Notes: generated from the sequence alone by a model not told the origin. Counted from the first letter of the stretch, positions 35,841-44,143 are shown. The stretch: DNA of 64,000 bases from Streptomyces sp. WAC 01529 (GCF_003945545.1 NZ_CP029617.1:8206462-8270461), one strand, 5' to 3'. Made by a program: numbers and translations.

Positions 35841-35907
35841 GAAATTCCCCCGGCACAACCCGCATCCTCATTTGAGGTGCGTTGAAATCAACACTGGAGG
35901 TATCGCC

Positions 35908-36060
35908 ATGGAGAACACCACTGAGCTGGCCGTCGAGGACATCTTGTCCACCCTGCTGGACGACGAGACGGCCGGCGACCTGGCCGAGCTGGAGATCGAC
36001 CCGTCGCAGATGCCGGTCGCCAAGAGCTCGGTCGTCTGGACGGTCACCGCCCACTGCTGA
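35908..36060 (+). CDS. thioamitide-like RiPP precursor peptide
   Basis: 50 aa; ATG 35908 is chosen because GGAGG lies 7 nt upstream. Leader residues 1-39 are acidic (MENTTELAVEDILSTLLDDE, ...ELEIDPSQMPVAK). The proposed core is SSVVWTVTAHC (residues 40-50) or one residue shorter. Thr45 lies five residues before the terminal Cys50 and His49 is penultimate. This TVTAHC tail has the same spacing as the ring of thioviridamide/thioholgamide (S/T-x-x-x-H-C). Expected chemistry: Ser/Thr dehydration, oxidative decarboxylation of Cys50 and closure of an AviMeCys ring to Dhb45. A dehydrated Ser40 could give a keto N-terminus. A 19-bp hairpin follows the stop. Confidence 0.85.
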   Translation: MENTTELAVEDILSTLLDDETAGDLAELEIDPSQMPVAKSSVVWTVTAHC

Positions 36061-36079
36061 CCGGACCCTGATCGACTCG

Positions 36080-36123
36080 CTGGTGTGCGGCGACGGGCGG
36101 TATTGCCCGTCGCCGCACACCAG
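36080..36123. terminator. attenuating hairpin behind precursor gene
   Basis: Perfect 19-bp stem (arms 36080-36098 and 36105-36123), 6-nt loop GGTATT, no U-tract. It is placed between precursor and modification genes. Such hairpins usually let the precursor be made in excess. Confidence 0.8.
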
Positions 36124-36151
36124 CGGCACACCGGAGAAAGGTCCTGCCCCG

Positions 36152-37045
36152 ATGCGATCACCTGCCCCGCCACCGGCCCTCGCCCCGCCGTCACCCGCCG
36201 CCGCACCGGCCGTCGGCAAACTGCGGCCCACCGAGACCGAAGTGGCGCAATGGGCCGCCGGCCTGCGAGTACCCCCGCGTACGGCTATCGCTCCGGCTGT
36301 CGTTAGCACCCGCCTGGGGCGGCCCGTGCTCAAACACGTGCCAGGGCCCCGGCTGGATCTGCGCGTACAGGACGGCAGCGAGCCCGACGGATGCCTGGCG
36401 GCAACGGGACGCGCGCTGGCCGCGCTCCACGGCGCACCGCCGCCCGGACGGGACGCGGTCACCGTCGAATCACCGCCGTGGGGCGCGCTCCCGGTACGCC
36501 TGTGGGCCGGGCTCTCCTCGGTGCAGCGCGGACTGGTCGGCGCCTTCCACGGCGACGCCGAGCTGCGCGAACGCGGCAGGCGGACCCGCGACCACCTCGC
36601 ACGACCGGCCGTGTGGTGCCATGGTGACGCCCGCACCAACAACGTCGTCATCACACCTGACGGCCTCCCTCTCCTGATCGACTGGGAGTGCGCCGGCCTC
36701 GGGCAGCCGGAGACGGACCTGGGATCGTTGTGCAGCGCACTGCTCATGGACAGCCTCTCGGCGTCCTCGTCCCCCAGCGGACCGCAGGCGCGGGCCGCTC
36801 TCTCCGCCGCCATGACGCGCGGCACCGTCCTTGTCCGCTCCGCCCTGACGGGATATCGCGAGGGCGGCGGACAGGAACTCGACAGGGAAATGCTGGCTTC
36901 CGCCGTCGGCTGCGGACTACTGGCGCGGGCTTTCATGCGTGCCTCCATGACGAGCCGCGACCGTATCGTCTCGGCACTCTACGAAATAGGCCGGGGGCTT
37001 CTGCTCGACCCCGCTCGCTGGGAGGTTCTCGATGGACGCGCGTGA
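36152..37045 (+). CDS. phosphotransferase-like RiPP kinase (APH fold)
   Basis: A 297-aa aminoglycoside-phosphotransferase-fold protein. The Brenner motif HGDARTNN is at residues 157-164 and the metal-binding DWE at 177-179, so it is probably active. The N-lobe is short. In thioamitide (TvaC/ThoC) and class V lanthipeptide (LxmK) pathways such a kinase phosphorylates Ser/Thr of the precursor. GGAGAAAGG precedes the ATG at 36152. It is coupled to the HopA1 gene by a 14-nt overlap, matching the kinase-HopA1 pair of those systems. Confidence 0.85.
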   Translation: MRSPAPPPALAPPSPAAAPAVGKLRPTETEVAQWAAGLRVPPRTAIAPAVVSTRLGRPVLKHVPGPRLDLRVQDGSEPDGCLAATGRALAALHGAPPPGRDAVTVESPPWGALPVRLWAGLSSVQRGLVGAFHGDAELRERGRRTRDHLARPAVWCHGDARTNNVVITPDGLPLLIDWECAGLGQPETDLGSLCSALLMDSLSASSSPSGPQARAALSAAMTRGTVLVRSALTGYREGGGQELDREMLASAVGCGLLARAFMRASMTSRDRIVSALYEIGRGLLLDPARWEVLDGRA

Positions 37046-37937
37046 CCACCGGAACCTCGACAAAATCCGGCGGGGCATCAGTGGATTACTGAGTTCCCAC
37101 GGCACGAGAGGGAACCTCACGGTCTCGCGCCGTGAAGACCTGATCGAGAAAGTTTACAGTGCGGTGCACGCACGGCAGCCGAATCTGCAGAGCGCGTTCT
37201 CCTCCAACCGGGCAGAGTTGTCTGAATTCAGCGGAATGGCCCTACAGAGCCTGTCGGGCCTGACGGTCGAGATCCGGGGGTTCTCGTTCCTGAACCGGAC
37301 AGCGGAGCTCGTGACGGTCCGCTGCCCGGACGGCATCGAAGTCGCCGTCCCGGCCGCCGATACCGACGTGTCTGATTCCGGTGACGCGACCCTGAGGGTC
37401 AGCCCGCTGAACACCCCCATGGATTCGCGGTGGTTGCACTGGAATCCGCCCGGCCGATTCACGGAGAAGCCGGACGCTCGCGTGTACGTGAATGTGCGCG
37501 CCGACGAAGCCATGACCGTGTGGTGCGCCCTCGTCCGGGCGTTGGAGGGCGCCGCGGTGCCCTTCTCGACCAAGATCGGCGGCTCGACGGAGATGCTGGG
37601 CCGCGCAGACGGCGTCGTTGTGTACAGTGCGGCCCGCGACGTCCACCGGATCCTCAACTGCCTGGACGGCCTCGGAGCCGCCGACTGCCTGCGCGGCCCC
37701 GTCCCCGGCTTCAGCGCCATGGCGACGGACGGCATCGGCGTCGCGCTCGACCCCGAGCCGTCCGGTGGAGCGCTGTCGGGCAGCGTCGGCTACTACTGGT
37801 CGCGCGCCGTGGTCGAGAAGTGGACCGCGTCGGGGGACGAAGGCCTGGAAGCGGTGTTCGCGCGGCTCACGGCGTCGTGGGCCGACGCCCGACGCGCCAT
37901 CGACGCCGCACGCGCGGCGGACGAGGCCCGGGTATGA
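37032..37937 (+). CDS. HopA1-domain RiPP lyase/cyclase partner
   Basis: A 301-aa protein. The C-terminal half carries the HopA1 signature: VYVNVRADEAMTVWCALVRA, PFSTKIGGSTEMLGRADGVV and GSVGYYWSRAVVEKW. HopA1 proteins pair with APH-like kinases in thioamitide (TvaD) and class V lanthipeptide (LxmY) clusters, where they are thought to eliminate phosphate and/or close the ring. GGAGG at 37021 precedes the ATG. Its stop overlaps the decarboxylase start (ATGA). Confidence 0.85.
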   Translation: MDARDHRNLDKIRRGISGLLSSHGTRGNLTVSRREDLIEKVYSAVHARQPNLQSAFSSNRAELSEFSGMALQSLSGLTVEIRGFSFLNRTAELVTVRCPDGIEVAVPAADTDVSDSGDATLRVSPLNTPMDSRWLHWNPPGRFTEKPDARVYVNVRADEAMTVWCALVRALEGAAVPFSTKIGGSTEMLGRADGVVVYSAARDVHRILNCLDGLGAADCLRGPVPGFSAMATDGIGVALDPEPSGGALSGSVGYYWSRAVVEKWTASGDEGLEAVFARLTASWADARRAIDAARAADEARV

Positions 37938-38659
37938 GCCACGAGACCGACGCCGTAGGGACGCCTGGCCCCGAGACGTCCGCAGCTGGGACCGCTGCCT
38001 TCGAAGCCCCCACCGCCGAGGAGGCCCCCGCCTCCGAACTGCCCGCCACCCTCGGGGTGAAGCGCGTTCTCGTCGTCGGCACCGGCGCCATCTCGGTCTG
38101 CCACCTGCCCGCCTTCGTCACCTTGCTGCGGCACCACTTCGAGGCCGACACAGCGGTCTGCCTGACCCGGTCCGCCCGCGAGATGGTGTCTCCCCGCGCG
38201 CTGGAAGTGGTCTCGGGCCGCCCGGTGATCGCCCCCGACTGGTCGGGGGATAGCGGACCCTCCCACGTCAGCTGGGCGGACTGGGCCGAGGCCGTGATCG
38301 TCTGGCCCGCCACTTTGAACTTCATGTCCCGGTGCGCCCTCGGCCTGGCCGACAGCCTGCCGTCCGCCATCGTGCTGTCCACCTGCGCGCCCGTCATCTT
38401 CGCCCCGTCGGTGGCCGAAGCGGCCGTCCGCGGCGGCCCGTTCCGGCGTGCGGTGCGACTGCTTACCCAGGACGGCCACGGTCTCGTCGGCCCCGTCGTC
38501 GGCCACTCCGTCTCGAACTGGGAGATGACCCCGGGAGCCTGCGCCCCTGCGGACAAGGTGCTGCGCGCCCTGGCCGATCTGGTCACTCGGTCCGCGCCGC
38601 CCGCGACGGACCCGCCGCACCCCGCCCACTCACTCCCGCATCCGAAAGGAACACGATGA
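37934..38659 (+). CDS. HFCD flavoprotein peptidyl-cysteine decarboxylase
   Basis: A 241-aa flavoprotein of the EpiD/TvaF/LxmD family. After a Pro/Ala-rich N-terminal extension of about 35 residues come VLVVGTGAISVCHLPAFVTL, the PASANT-equivalent PATLNFMSRCALGLADS (Pro125) and APVIFAPSVAE. It should oxidatively decarboxylate the C-terminal Cys of the precursor to the thioenolate that adds to a dehydrated residue, giving Avi(Me)Cys. It is coupled with the genes on both sides by 4-nt overlaps. It is a second HFCD gene in the window, unlike the one at 12405. Confidence 0.85.
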   Translation: MSHETDAVGTPGPETSAAGTAAFEAPTAEEAPASELPATLGVKRVLVVGTGAISVCHLPAFVTLLRHHFEADTAVCLTRSAREMVSPRALEVVSGRPVIAPDWSGDSGPSHVSWADWAEAVIVWPATLNFMSRCALGLADSLPSAIVLSTCAPVIFAPSVAEAAVRGGPFRRAVRLLTQDGHGLVGPVVGHSVSNWEMTPGACAPADKVLRALADLVTRSAPPATDPPHPAHSLPHPKGTR

Positions 38660-39231
38660 CCGGCCAGAAGCGTCGCCTGTTGCCCAGTGAGCTCACCGTC
38701 CGTCCCGCCACCGTCGGCGACCAGTCGCTGCTCGACACGTTCATCTCCAACGAGCGCATCGCGGAGATGGCCGAGTCCGGATTCACCGCGAGTGACGAAA
38801 ACACCCGCACCCAGGTGCTCCCCCTGATTGAGCAGGGGCTGATCAAGGGTTGGTTCGTCGAACTCCCGGGCCACGGAGCCCTGTCCGTCCAGATCTACGC
38901 GCCGACCGGGACCCCCGGCGTCTGGAGCGGGGACACGATCAACGCTCCGGACGTCGACGGCCTCCCGTTCCGCTGGATCGGCACCGCCTGTATGGCGGTG
39001 ACACTCGACGCGCTCTTCGCCGACGAAGAGGTCTACCGCCTCTGCGGACATGTCGCGGTCACCAACCCCCCGTCCCTGGCCATGTGCGACCGGTTGGGCT
39101 TCACCCGCGAGGGGATCGCCCGCGAGCACATGCCCGTGGGGCCGGGACGCCGGGCCGACGCCGTAGTCATGGGCATGCTCCGCCGCGAATGGCAGGGAGC
39201 GGCCACGTTGGAGAAGCTGGCGACCGCCTGA
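38656..39231 (+). CDS. GNAT-family acyltransferase
   Basis: A 191-aa RimJ/RimL-type N-acetyltransferase: LTVRPATVGDQSLLDTFISN at the N-terminus and NPPSLAMCDRLGFTREGIAR ... RRADAVVMGMLRREW at the end. In goadvionin biosynthesis a GNAT-family acyltransferase attaches a polyketide chain to a RiPP N-terminus. The nearby KAS III suggests something similar here, but plain acetylation or self-resistance is also possible. GAAAGGA precedes the ATG; overlaps the decarboxylase stop. Confidence 0.8.
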   Translation: MTGQKRRLLPSELTVRPATVGDQSLLDTFISNERIAEMAESGFTASDENTRTQVLPLIEQGLIKGWFVELPGHGALSVQIYAPTGTPGVWSGDTINAPDVDGLPFRWIGTACMAVTLDALFADEEVYRLCGHVAVTNPPSLAMCDRLGFTREGIAREHMPVGPGRRADAVVMGMLRREWQGAATLEKLATA

Positions 39232-39686
39232 TGGCCGCGCCCGCCCGTGGCCCGGCGGCCACCGGGGTGGTCGGCGGACTCCTCGAACAGGTCTGGACCC
39301 AGGGGCGCGTGGACCTGATACCGGAATTCATCCACGCCGACTACGTACTGCTCGACGAGCGCGCCGAGCTGCGGATGCGCGGCCGCGAGGAGTTCGCCCA
39401 GGACGTGCTCACGTACCGGGCACTGCTGGCGGACATCACCATGCGCGCCACCCACGTCGTCCGTGAGGGTGACATGGTCGTGTACCGCTGGGAACTGATC
39501 GGGCGGCTGAACGACATCCAACAGTTAGGACCCGGCCTGCGAATCGTCATCCGCGACATCCCCGATGTGGGGCTGATCAGCGTGCGGGGCATCAACATCG
39601 CCCGGCTGTCGGACGGGCTGCTGATCGAGGAGACGTGTGAGACGGACGTGGCGTCCCTGGGTCAGCAGATGGGGTGGTGGAAATGA
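39231..39686 (+). CDS. SnoaL-like/NTF2-fold protein
   Basis: A 151-aa small cone-shaped-fold protein (LLEQVWTQGRVDLIPEFIHA, DYVLLDERAELRMRGREEFA, MVVYRWELIGRLN). SnoaL-like proteins act as cyclases, hydratases or epoxide hydrolases in polyketide and RiPP pathways. Start and stop overlap the neighbouring genes, so it belongs to the operon. Exact reaction unknown. Confidence 0.75.
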   Translation: MAAPARGPAATGVVGGLLEQVWTQGRVDLIPEFIHADYVLLDERAELRMRGREEFAQDVLTYRALLADITMRATHVVREGDMVVYRWELIGRLNDIQQLGPGLRIVIRDIPDVGLISVRGINIARLSDGLLIEETCETDVASLGQQMGWWK

Positions 39687-40663
39687 CCACCGCAGCGCGT
39701 ACCGGAGCGAGCACCGGCCCGGACGGGGGATCCGGCCTGGGCGTCGTCGCCCTGGCCTCCTACCTGCCAGGTGAACCGGTGACCAACGATTCGGTCGGTG
39801 CCGCCATCGGCGTCGACCTCAAGTGGATCCAGGACCGCATCGGGATCCGCACGCGGCACCACGCCGCACCGCACGAGCACACGTCCGACCTCGCCACCCG
39901 CGTCGCCCGGCGCGTCGCGGAGCACTCGCCGGTCGGCCCCGACCTGATCGTGCTTGCCACCGTCACCCCCGACCGCCCGGTGCCGGCCACCGCCTGTCTC
40001 GTCCAGGACCGGCTGGGCCTACCAGGGACCCCAGCGCTGGACATCAACGCCGCCTGTGCCGGATTCATCTACGCCCTGGTCACGGCGGCGGGCACGGTTG
40101 CCGTCGGCGCCGCACGGACCCCGCTGGTGATCGGCGCGGACGTCTTCACGCGATTCGTGGACCCCACCGACCGCCGCACCGCGCCGCTGTTCGGCGACGG
40201 CGCCGGGGCGGTCCAGCTCGGCCCTGTTCCCGAGGGCTACGGCATACTCGCGACCGAACTGTGGGCCGACGGCTCGCAGGCCTCCTACGCCACCGTGCCC
40301 CCGGCGGGCGAGGGCTGGTTCGAGATGAACGGCCGCGGCGTGAGCGAAGTCGTCCTGGAAATGGGCCCCAAGGTGCTCGGCACCGCCCTGACCAAGGCTG
40401 GGATCCGGTTGGACCAGCTCAACCGGGTCATCGTGCACCAGGCCAATCCGCGCCTCGTCGGGACCCTGGCGGAGTCCGTCGGACTCGACGACCGCATCGT
40501 CCCGCGCTACGGAGTCCAGACCGGCAACACCGCTGCCGCCTCCATCCCCATCGCGCTGGTAATGGCGCATGAGGAACAGCCCTTCCGGCGGGGCGACCTG
40601 GTGGCACTGGTGGCCGTGGGCGCCGGGATGACCGCGGGCGCGGCCGTACTGCGCTGGTACTGA
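39683..40663 (+). CDS. beta-ketoacyl-ACP synthase III (FabH-like)
   Basis: A 326-aa thiolase-fold enzyme. The catalytic triad is complete: Cys125 in DINAACAGF, His252 in VIVHQANPRL and Asn282 in GNTAAASIPIAL. It is therefore able to condense acyl groups, or to work as an acyl transferase like CerJ-type relatives. KAS III in a RiPP operon is unusual. It probably makes or transfers a short acyl group for the peptide (inference). No dedicated ACP gene was found, so CoA substrates or the primary ACP would be used. Confidence 0.9.
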   Translation: MTTAARTGASTGPDGGSGLGVVALASYLPGEPVTNDSVGAAIGVDLKWIQDRIGIRTRHHAAPHEHTSDLATRVARRVAEHSPVGPDLIVLATVTPDRPVPATACLVQDRLGLPGTPALDINAACAGFIYALVTAAGTVAVGAARTPLVIGADVFTRFVDPTDRRTAPLFGDGAGAVQLGPVPEGYGILATELWADGSQASYATVPPAGEGWFEMNGRGVSEVVLEMGPKVLGTALTKAGIRLDQLNRVIVHQANPRLVGTLAESVGLDDRIVPRYGVQTGNTAAASIPIALVMAHEEQPFRRGDLVALVAVGAGMTAGAAVLRWY

Positions 40664-40715
40664 CACCGGGACCGAGGCCGCTACCGGGACCGCATCGGAA
40701 AACGAGGAAGTGCAC

Positions 40716-41870
40716 ATGAGAGTTCTGGTTGTTGACGAGGAACAGGGCGCGCCACCGGACCACTGGTCGGCCATCGCGGAGCACACAGTCCGGGGACGAG
40801 CGCTGCGCTTCGGCCTGGCGGAGGCGGCCGACACTGCTTTCGACCCGGCGGCCGACCACAACCGCGAGTACGTACTGGCGCGCGTACGGGCCTTCTCACT
40901 GAACTACCGCGACACTGCCCTGGCCCTGGGCGAGCACGCCGAGGGAACCCATGACCGGGGCCGGGGCTTCGGCTCCGACTTCGTCGCGGAGGTCGCCGCC
41001 ACCGGCTCCGCCGTACGCGGACTGCGTCCGGGGGACCGGGTGATCCCGTCGATGGACTGGCCGCCGCGCCCCGGCGACACCGTCTCGGCGGGCGTGGTGA
41101 CCAACACCGCCTCGCGCGAACTGCAGCGGGTCCACCACTCCCGGCTGGTTCCCGTCCCGACTGCGATGAGCGACGCGCAGGCGGCGTCGTTCTCGATCGG
41201 TGCCCAGACGGCGTACGCGATGCTGCGCCGGGCCGAGGTGGGCCGGGACACCACCGTGCTGGTGACCGCCGCCACCTCGATGACCAGCCTGTTTGCCATC
41301 AGCGCAGCCTGCGGGCGCGGCGCACGGGTCTACTGCCTGTCGCGCAGCGGACGCGGCGCGGACCTGCTGGCGGAGCTGGGGGTGGTGCGGTCCTTCGACC
41401 CCAACGACCCCGCCGACCTGAAGGACCTCGCCAGGCTGGCCCGCCAGATCCGTGGATTCGACGCGGTCGTCGACCCGTTCTGCGACGCCTACGTCCTGAC
41501 CGCCGTGAAGCTGATCGGCTTTAACGGCCACTACGTGACGTGCCGGCTGATGGGCAGTCCCCACGACGAGATGGCCGGTACCGACACGCCGGGCGGGCAC
41601 TGGCTGTCGATGCTGACCAGCCTCGTCTCGAAGAACGCCACGATCCACGGCCAGTGCCTCGGGGTGCGCGCGGACCTGGAGGCGGCGCTGGGCGACTGGG
41701 ACGCGGGCCGACTGAGGGTGGTCGTCGACTCGGAGTTCTCCGGCGCCGACATCGGCCCGTTCGTCCGCAGGACCTTCGACCCCGCGCGGCTGGGCAAGGC
41801 GGCGTACGTGTTTGGCGACCGCGATCACGACGAGTACCCCGAGCGCGACGATACTACGAAGGGTGCGTGA
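40716..41870 (+). CDS. medium-chain (MDR) reductase
   Basis: A 384-aa zinc-independent quinone-reductase-type enzyme: FSLNYRDTALALGEH, GRGFGSDFVAEVAATGSAVR, GLRPGDRVIP, and the NADPH Rossmann part (TTVLVTAATSMTSLFAISAA). It acts on enoyl or keto groups. In the thioamitides, reduction of an N-terminal pyruvyl to lactyl is known. This enzyme and its truncated relative at 30143 are candidates for that step or for reducing a KAS III product. GAGGAAG precedes the ATG. Confidence 0.8.
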   Translation: MRVLVVDEEQGAPPDHWSAIAEHTVRGRALRFGLAEAADTAFDPAADHNREYVLARVRAFSLNYRDTALALGEHAEGTHDRGRGFGSDFVAEVAATGSAVRGLRPGDRVIPSMDWPPRPGDTVSAGVVTNTASRELQRVHHSRLVPVPTAMSDAQAASFSIGAQTAYAMLRRAEVGRDTTVLVTAATSMTSLFAISAACGRGARVYCLSRSGRGADLLAELGVVRSFDPNDPADLKDLARLARQIRGFDAVVDPFCDAYVLTAVKLIGFNGHYVTCRLMGSPHDEMAGTDTPGGHWLSMLTSLVSKNATIHGQCLGVRADLEAALGDWDAGRLRVVVDSEFSGADIGPFVRRTFDPARLGKAAYVFGDRDHDEYPERDDTTKGA

Positions 41871-41876
41871 CCTGAC

Positions 41877-42716
41877 ATGCCGGACCTCGCCGATGACCTG
41901 TTCGGTCCCTTCGTGGGCATCCACGCCCTGAACCTGCCCGAGACCCGGTTGACACCGCCCTTCGAAGGAGTGCTCGGGGCTTTTTACACCAAGCTCGTCA
42001 CCCAGGCACAGGACGACAGCGCATGGTTCGCGGAGCACACCGGGACCGGGCCCGCCGACACGCTGGAACTGTGCTGCGGAGGCGGGCGGTCGGTGCTCGA
42101 ACTCGCCCGGCGCGGCCACCGCGTCACCGGCGTGGACCTGTCCCTCACCCAGCTGACTGCCGCCCGGACAATGACCGCCGCAGCCGACGAGGAGACCGCC
42201 GGGCGGATCACCTGGCTGCACGCGGACGTTACCGGACTGGACCTCGGCCGGAGCTACGACAATATCGTCATCGGCGGGCTCAGCCTGACACTGTTCGACG
42301 GCCCTGCGCGCGAAGCCCTTCTGCAAGTGGTGCGCGGCCATCTGCGGCCCGGCGGACGGCTGCTGTTCGACCACACCCCGGCCCTGGACCAAGAGCGGGC
42401 GACCGAACGGGTGCTGAGCTGCCCGGTACGACTGCGGGAGCGCTCGGGCTTCGTCCTGGTCGGCTCCCGGCGGGACGCCGCCGCACGTACCCAGTACACC
42501 AACATGTACGCGGAACTCGTCGCCCCCGACGGACACACCCGGCGGTTCCTGACCGGATTCCGGTTCCGCCTCGACGGCCCGGCCGAACTCGCGGCCGAGC
42601 TGGCGGAGTACGGATTCGTGTTGAAGGAGACCGAGCGGATTACCACTGGCCATGACGACGGCACGGACACGCCCTTCATGGCACGAGACTTCGTCGTGGC
42701 GGAGCGGGTCCGGTGA
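41877..42716 (+). CDS. class I SAM-dependent methyltransferase
   Basis: A 279-aa methyltransferase. SAM motif I is LELCCGGGRSVLELARRGH (residues about 62-80), followed by VTGVDLSLTQL and later RPGGRLLFDHTP. Only 6 bp behind the reductase. In thioviridamide-type pathways a methyltransferase (TvaG type) makes N,N-dimethylhistidinium; the precursor's penultimate His is the obvious substrate (inference). O- or N-methylation elsewhere cannot be excluded. Confidence 0.85.
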   Translation: MPDLADDLFGPFVGIHALNLPETRLTPPFEGVLGAFYTKLVTQAQDDSAWFAEHTGTGPADTLELCCGGGRSVLELARRGHRVTGVDLSLTQLTAARTMTAAADEETAGRITWLHADVTGLDLGRSYDNIVIGGLSLTLFDGPAREALLQVVRGHLRPGGRLLFDHTPALDQERATERVLSCPVRLRERSGFVLVGSRRDAAARTQYTNMYAELVAPDGHTRRFLTGFRFRLDGPAELAAELAEYGFVLKETERITTGHDDGTDTPFMARDFVVAERVR

Positions 42717-43273
42717 CCTCCGCCCCTGAAACTGCCACCGCACCCCGCGCGGCGCAGCTCGCCGCGGAACTGCGCCGCCGGGCCGACTGGGACCAGGACG
42801 TGCGCCGGACGCCGGGGAAGTCGGCCGCCGACGTGGCGCGCTGGATGGCCGTGGACGCGGAGAACCAGCAGTGGATCTGGCGGGTGCTGCGCGAACACGG
42901 ATGGCCCGGCCACCGGCTGGTCGGTGAACAGGGGTCGGACGACGCTGCCCTGCTGGTCCAGCACGCCGACCGCGACCGGCCCCTGCAGCGCTACGGCCTC
43001 GAACTCCTCATCGAGGCCGTGGACGCCGGTGACGCGACTGCCTCGCACGTCGCCTACCTGATCGACCGCATCCACCTGCACGCGGGCGTGCCCACGCGCT
43101 ACGGCACGCAGTACGCGCGCGCCGAGGACGGCCGCTACCGGATGCTTCCGGTGGAGGAGCCCGGCGGACTCGACGCCCGGCGCGCCCAGCTGGGCATACC
43201 CCCGGTCGCCGAATTCGAACGGCAGCTGCGGGAACTGCACGCGGGCACCGAGATGCTCGAGGAGTACCAGTGA
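42713..43273 (+). CDS. conserved hypothetical protein (DUF6624-like)
   Basis: A 186-aa soluble protein (AVDAENQQWIWRVLREHGWP, GSDDAALLVQHADRDRPLQR, ...TRYGTQYARAEDGRYRMLPV, ...ARRAQLGIPPVAEFERQLRE). This pattern is that of DUF6624 proteins, function unknown. GTG start overlapping the methyltransferase stop, and stop overlapping the oxygenase start: part of the operon. Confidence 0.7.
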   Translation: MTSAPETATAPRAAQLAAELRRRADWDQDVRRTPGKSAADVARWMAVDAENQQWIWRVLREHGWPGHRLVGEQGSDDAALLVQHADRDRPLQRYGLELLIEAVDAGDATASHVAYLIDRIHLHAGVPTRYGTQYARAEDGRYRMLPVEEPGGLDARRAQLGIPPVAEFERQLRELHAGTEMLEEYQ

Positions 43274-44039
43274 CGGACCGGACGCCGAGACTTGCCCCGC
43301 GGCAGATCCCCGCCTACCGCGAGAACGGATTCGTCTCCCCTGTGGACGTTCTGCCACCGGACGGGACAACGGCGCTTCGTGAGGCGGTCCTGCGGTACCT
43401 CGTCGACTCGCACCGACGGGCGGCGTGGCCGCCGCGTTGGCCAACGGCCCGAAAATCCACCTGCTGCGGTCATGGGCGGACCGGCTGGTCCGGCACCCCC
43501 GCCTGCTGGAGATCGCCACGAGCCTGCTCGGGCCGGACGTCCTCTTCTGGAGCACCAGCATCTTCGTGGAGCCCGGCGGGGACACCGACCTGGCCTGGCA
43601 CCAGGACGCCCTCACCCACGAGCTGGACGACGGCGACCTCGCGGCGTTCCGGGTCCGGCTCGCCCTCACACCGACCTCACCGGAGAACGGCACGATGCGC
43701 TTCGCCGCCCGTACCCACGGCGACGGCGTCCTGCGCCACCACCGCGCCGGGCACGCGGCCGGCCGGTTACGCGGCGAGGCAGCCGACTTCGACGCGTCCG
43801 CCACCGAGCGGCACGATGTCGTGCCGCGCCCCGGCCAGTGCTCTCTGCGCAACATGCTGGTGGTGCACGGCTCCGGACTGAACCGCACTGACGAGCCCCG
43901 AGTGGACGCGGTCATACTGGAGCGGTTCTACGGTGCCGTACGCGTGCACCTGGAACGCTTCCTGTCGGCCTCGCAGTCCAACGTGGCTACAGGGCAGTTG
44001 GTTCGGGAACCCGCCCATGGAGCCGGAACGCATGGGTGA
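43270..44039 (+). pseudogene. second phytanoyl-CoA dioxygenase, frameshifted
   Basis: Paralogue of 33741-34613. The first frame gives the N-terminus (PRQIPAYRENGFVSPVDVLP ... ALREAVLRYLVDSHR). After a missing base near 43415 the second frame gives AAALANGPKIHLLRSWADRL, LAWHQDALTHELDD (HxD) and VVHGSGLNRTDEPR. The last 100 residues of the family are replaced by about 45 unrelated residues. It was coupled at both ends with its neighbours. A sequencing error could explain the frameshift but not the short C-terminus. The left copy could supply the activity. Confidence 0.75.
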
Positions 44040-44143
44040 GCGGGATCGTTTTCACTCCGCGTGGCTCTTTCCCGCGGTTCGCCCCCGCGGAACGGCCCGC
44101 GTGGCACGCTTTCTGTAGGGCACCCAGACGTGAGGTGGAGAAC

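Larger units (their letters stand above)
34614..35907. other. 1.3-kb divergent regulatory region
   Basis: Lower GC than the rest (especially 34930-35400), with a CRP-like site, a good sigma-70-type promoter and CATTCCG repeats, listed separately. A minus-strand frame at 35071-35286 (71 aa, several TTA codons, no RBS) and a plus-strand mini-frame at 35420-35470 are not convincing genes. The long leader before the precursor (about 570 nt if the 35306 promoter is used) is unusual. Confidence 0.6.

Noticed and set aside
35882..36151. Upstream extension of the kinase frame through the precursor
   Set aside because: It would read the precursor gene in another frame and cross the hairpin. ATG 36152 has a strong RBS.
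40896..42743. 615-aa minus-strand frame in the RiPP operon
   Set aside because: GC-rich shadow of the reductase and methyltransferase genes, whose motifs and overlaps are clear on the plus strand.
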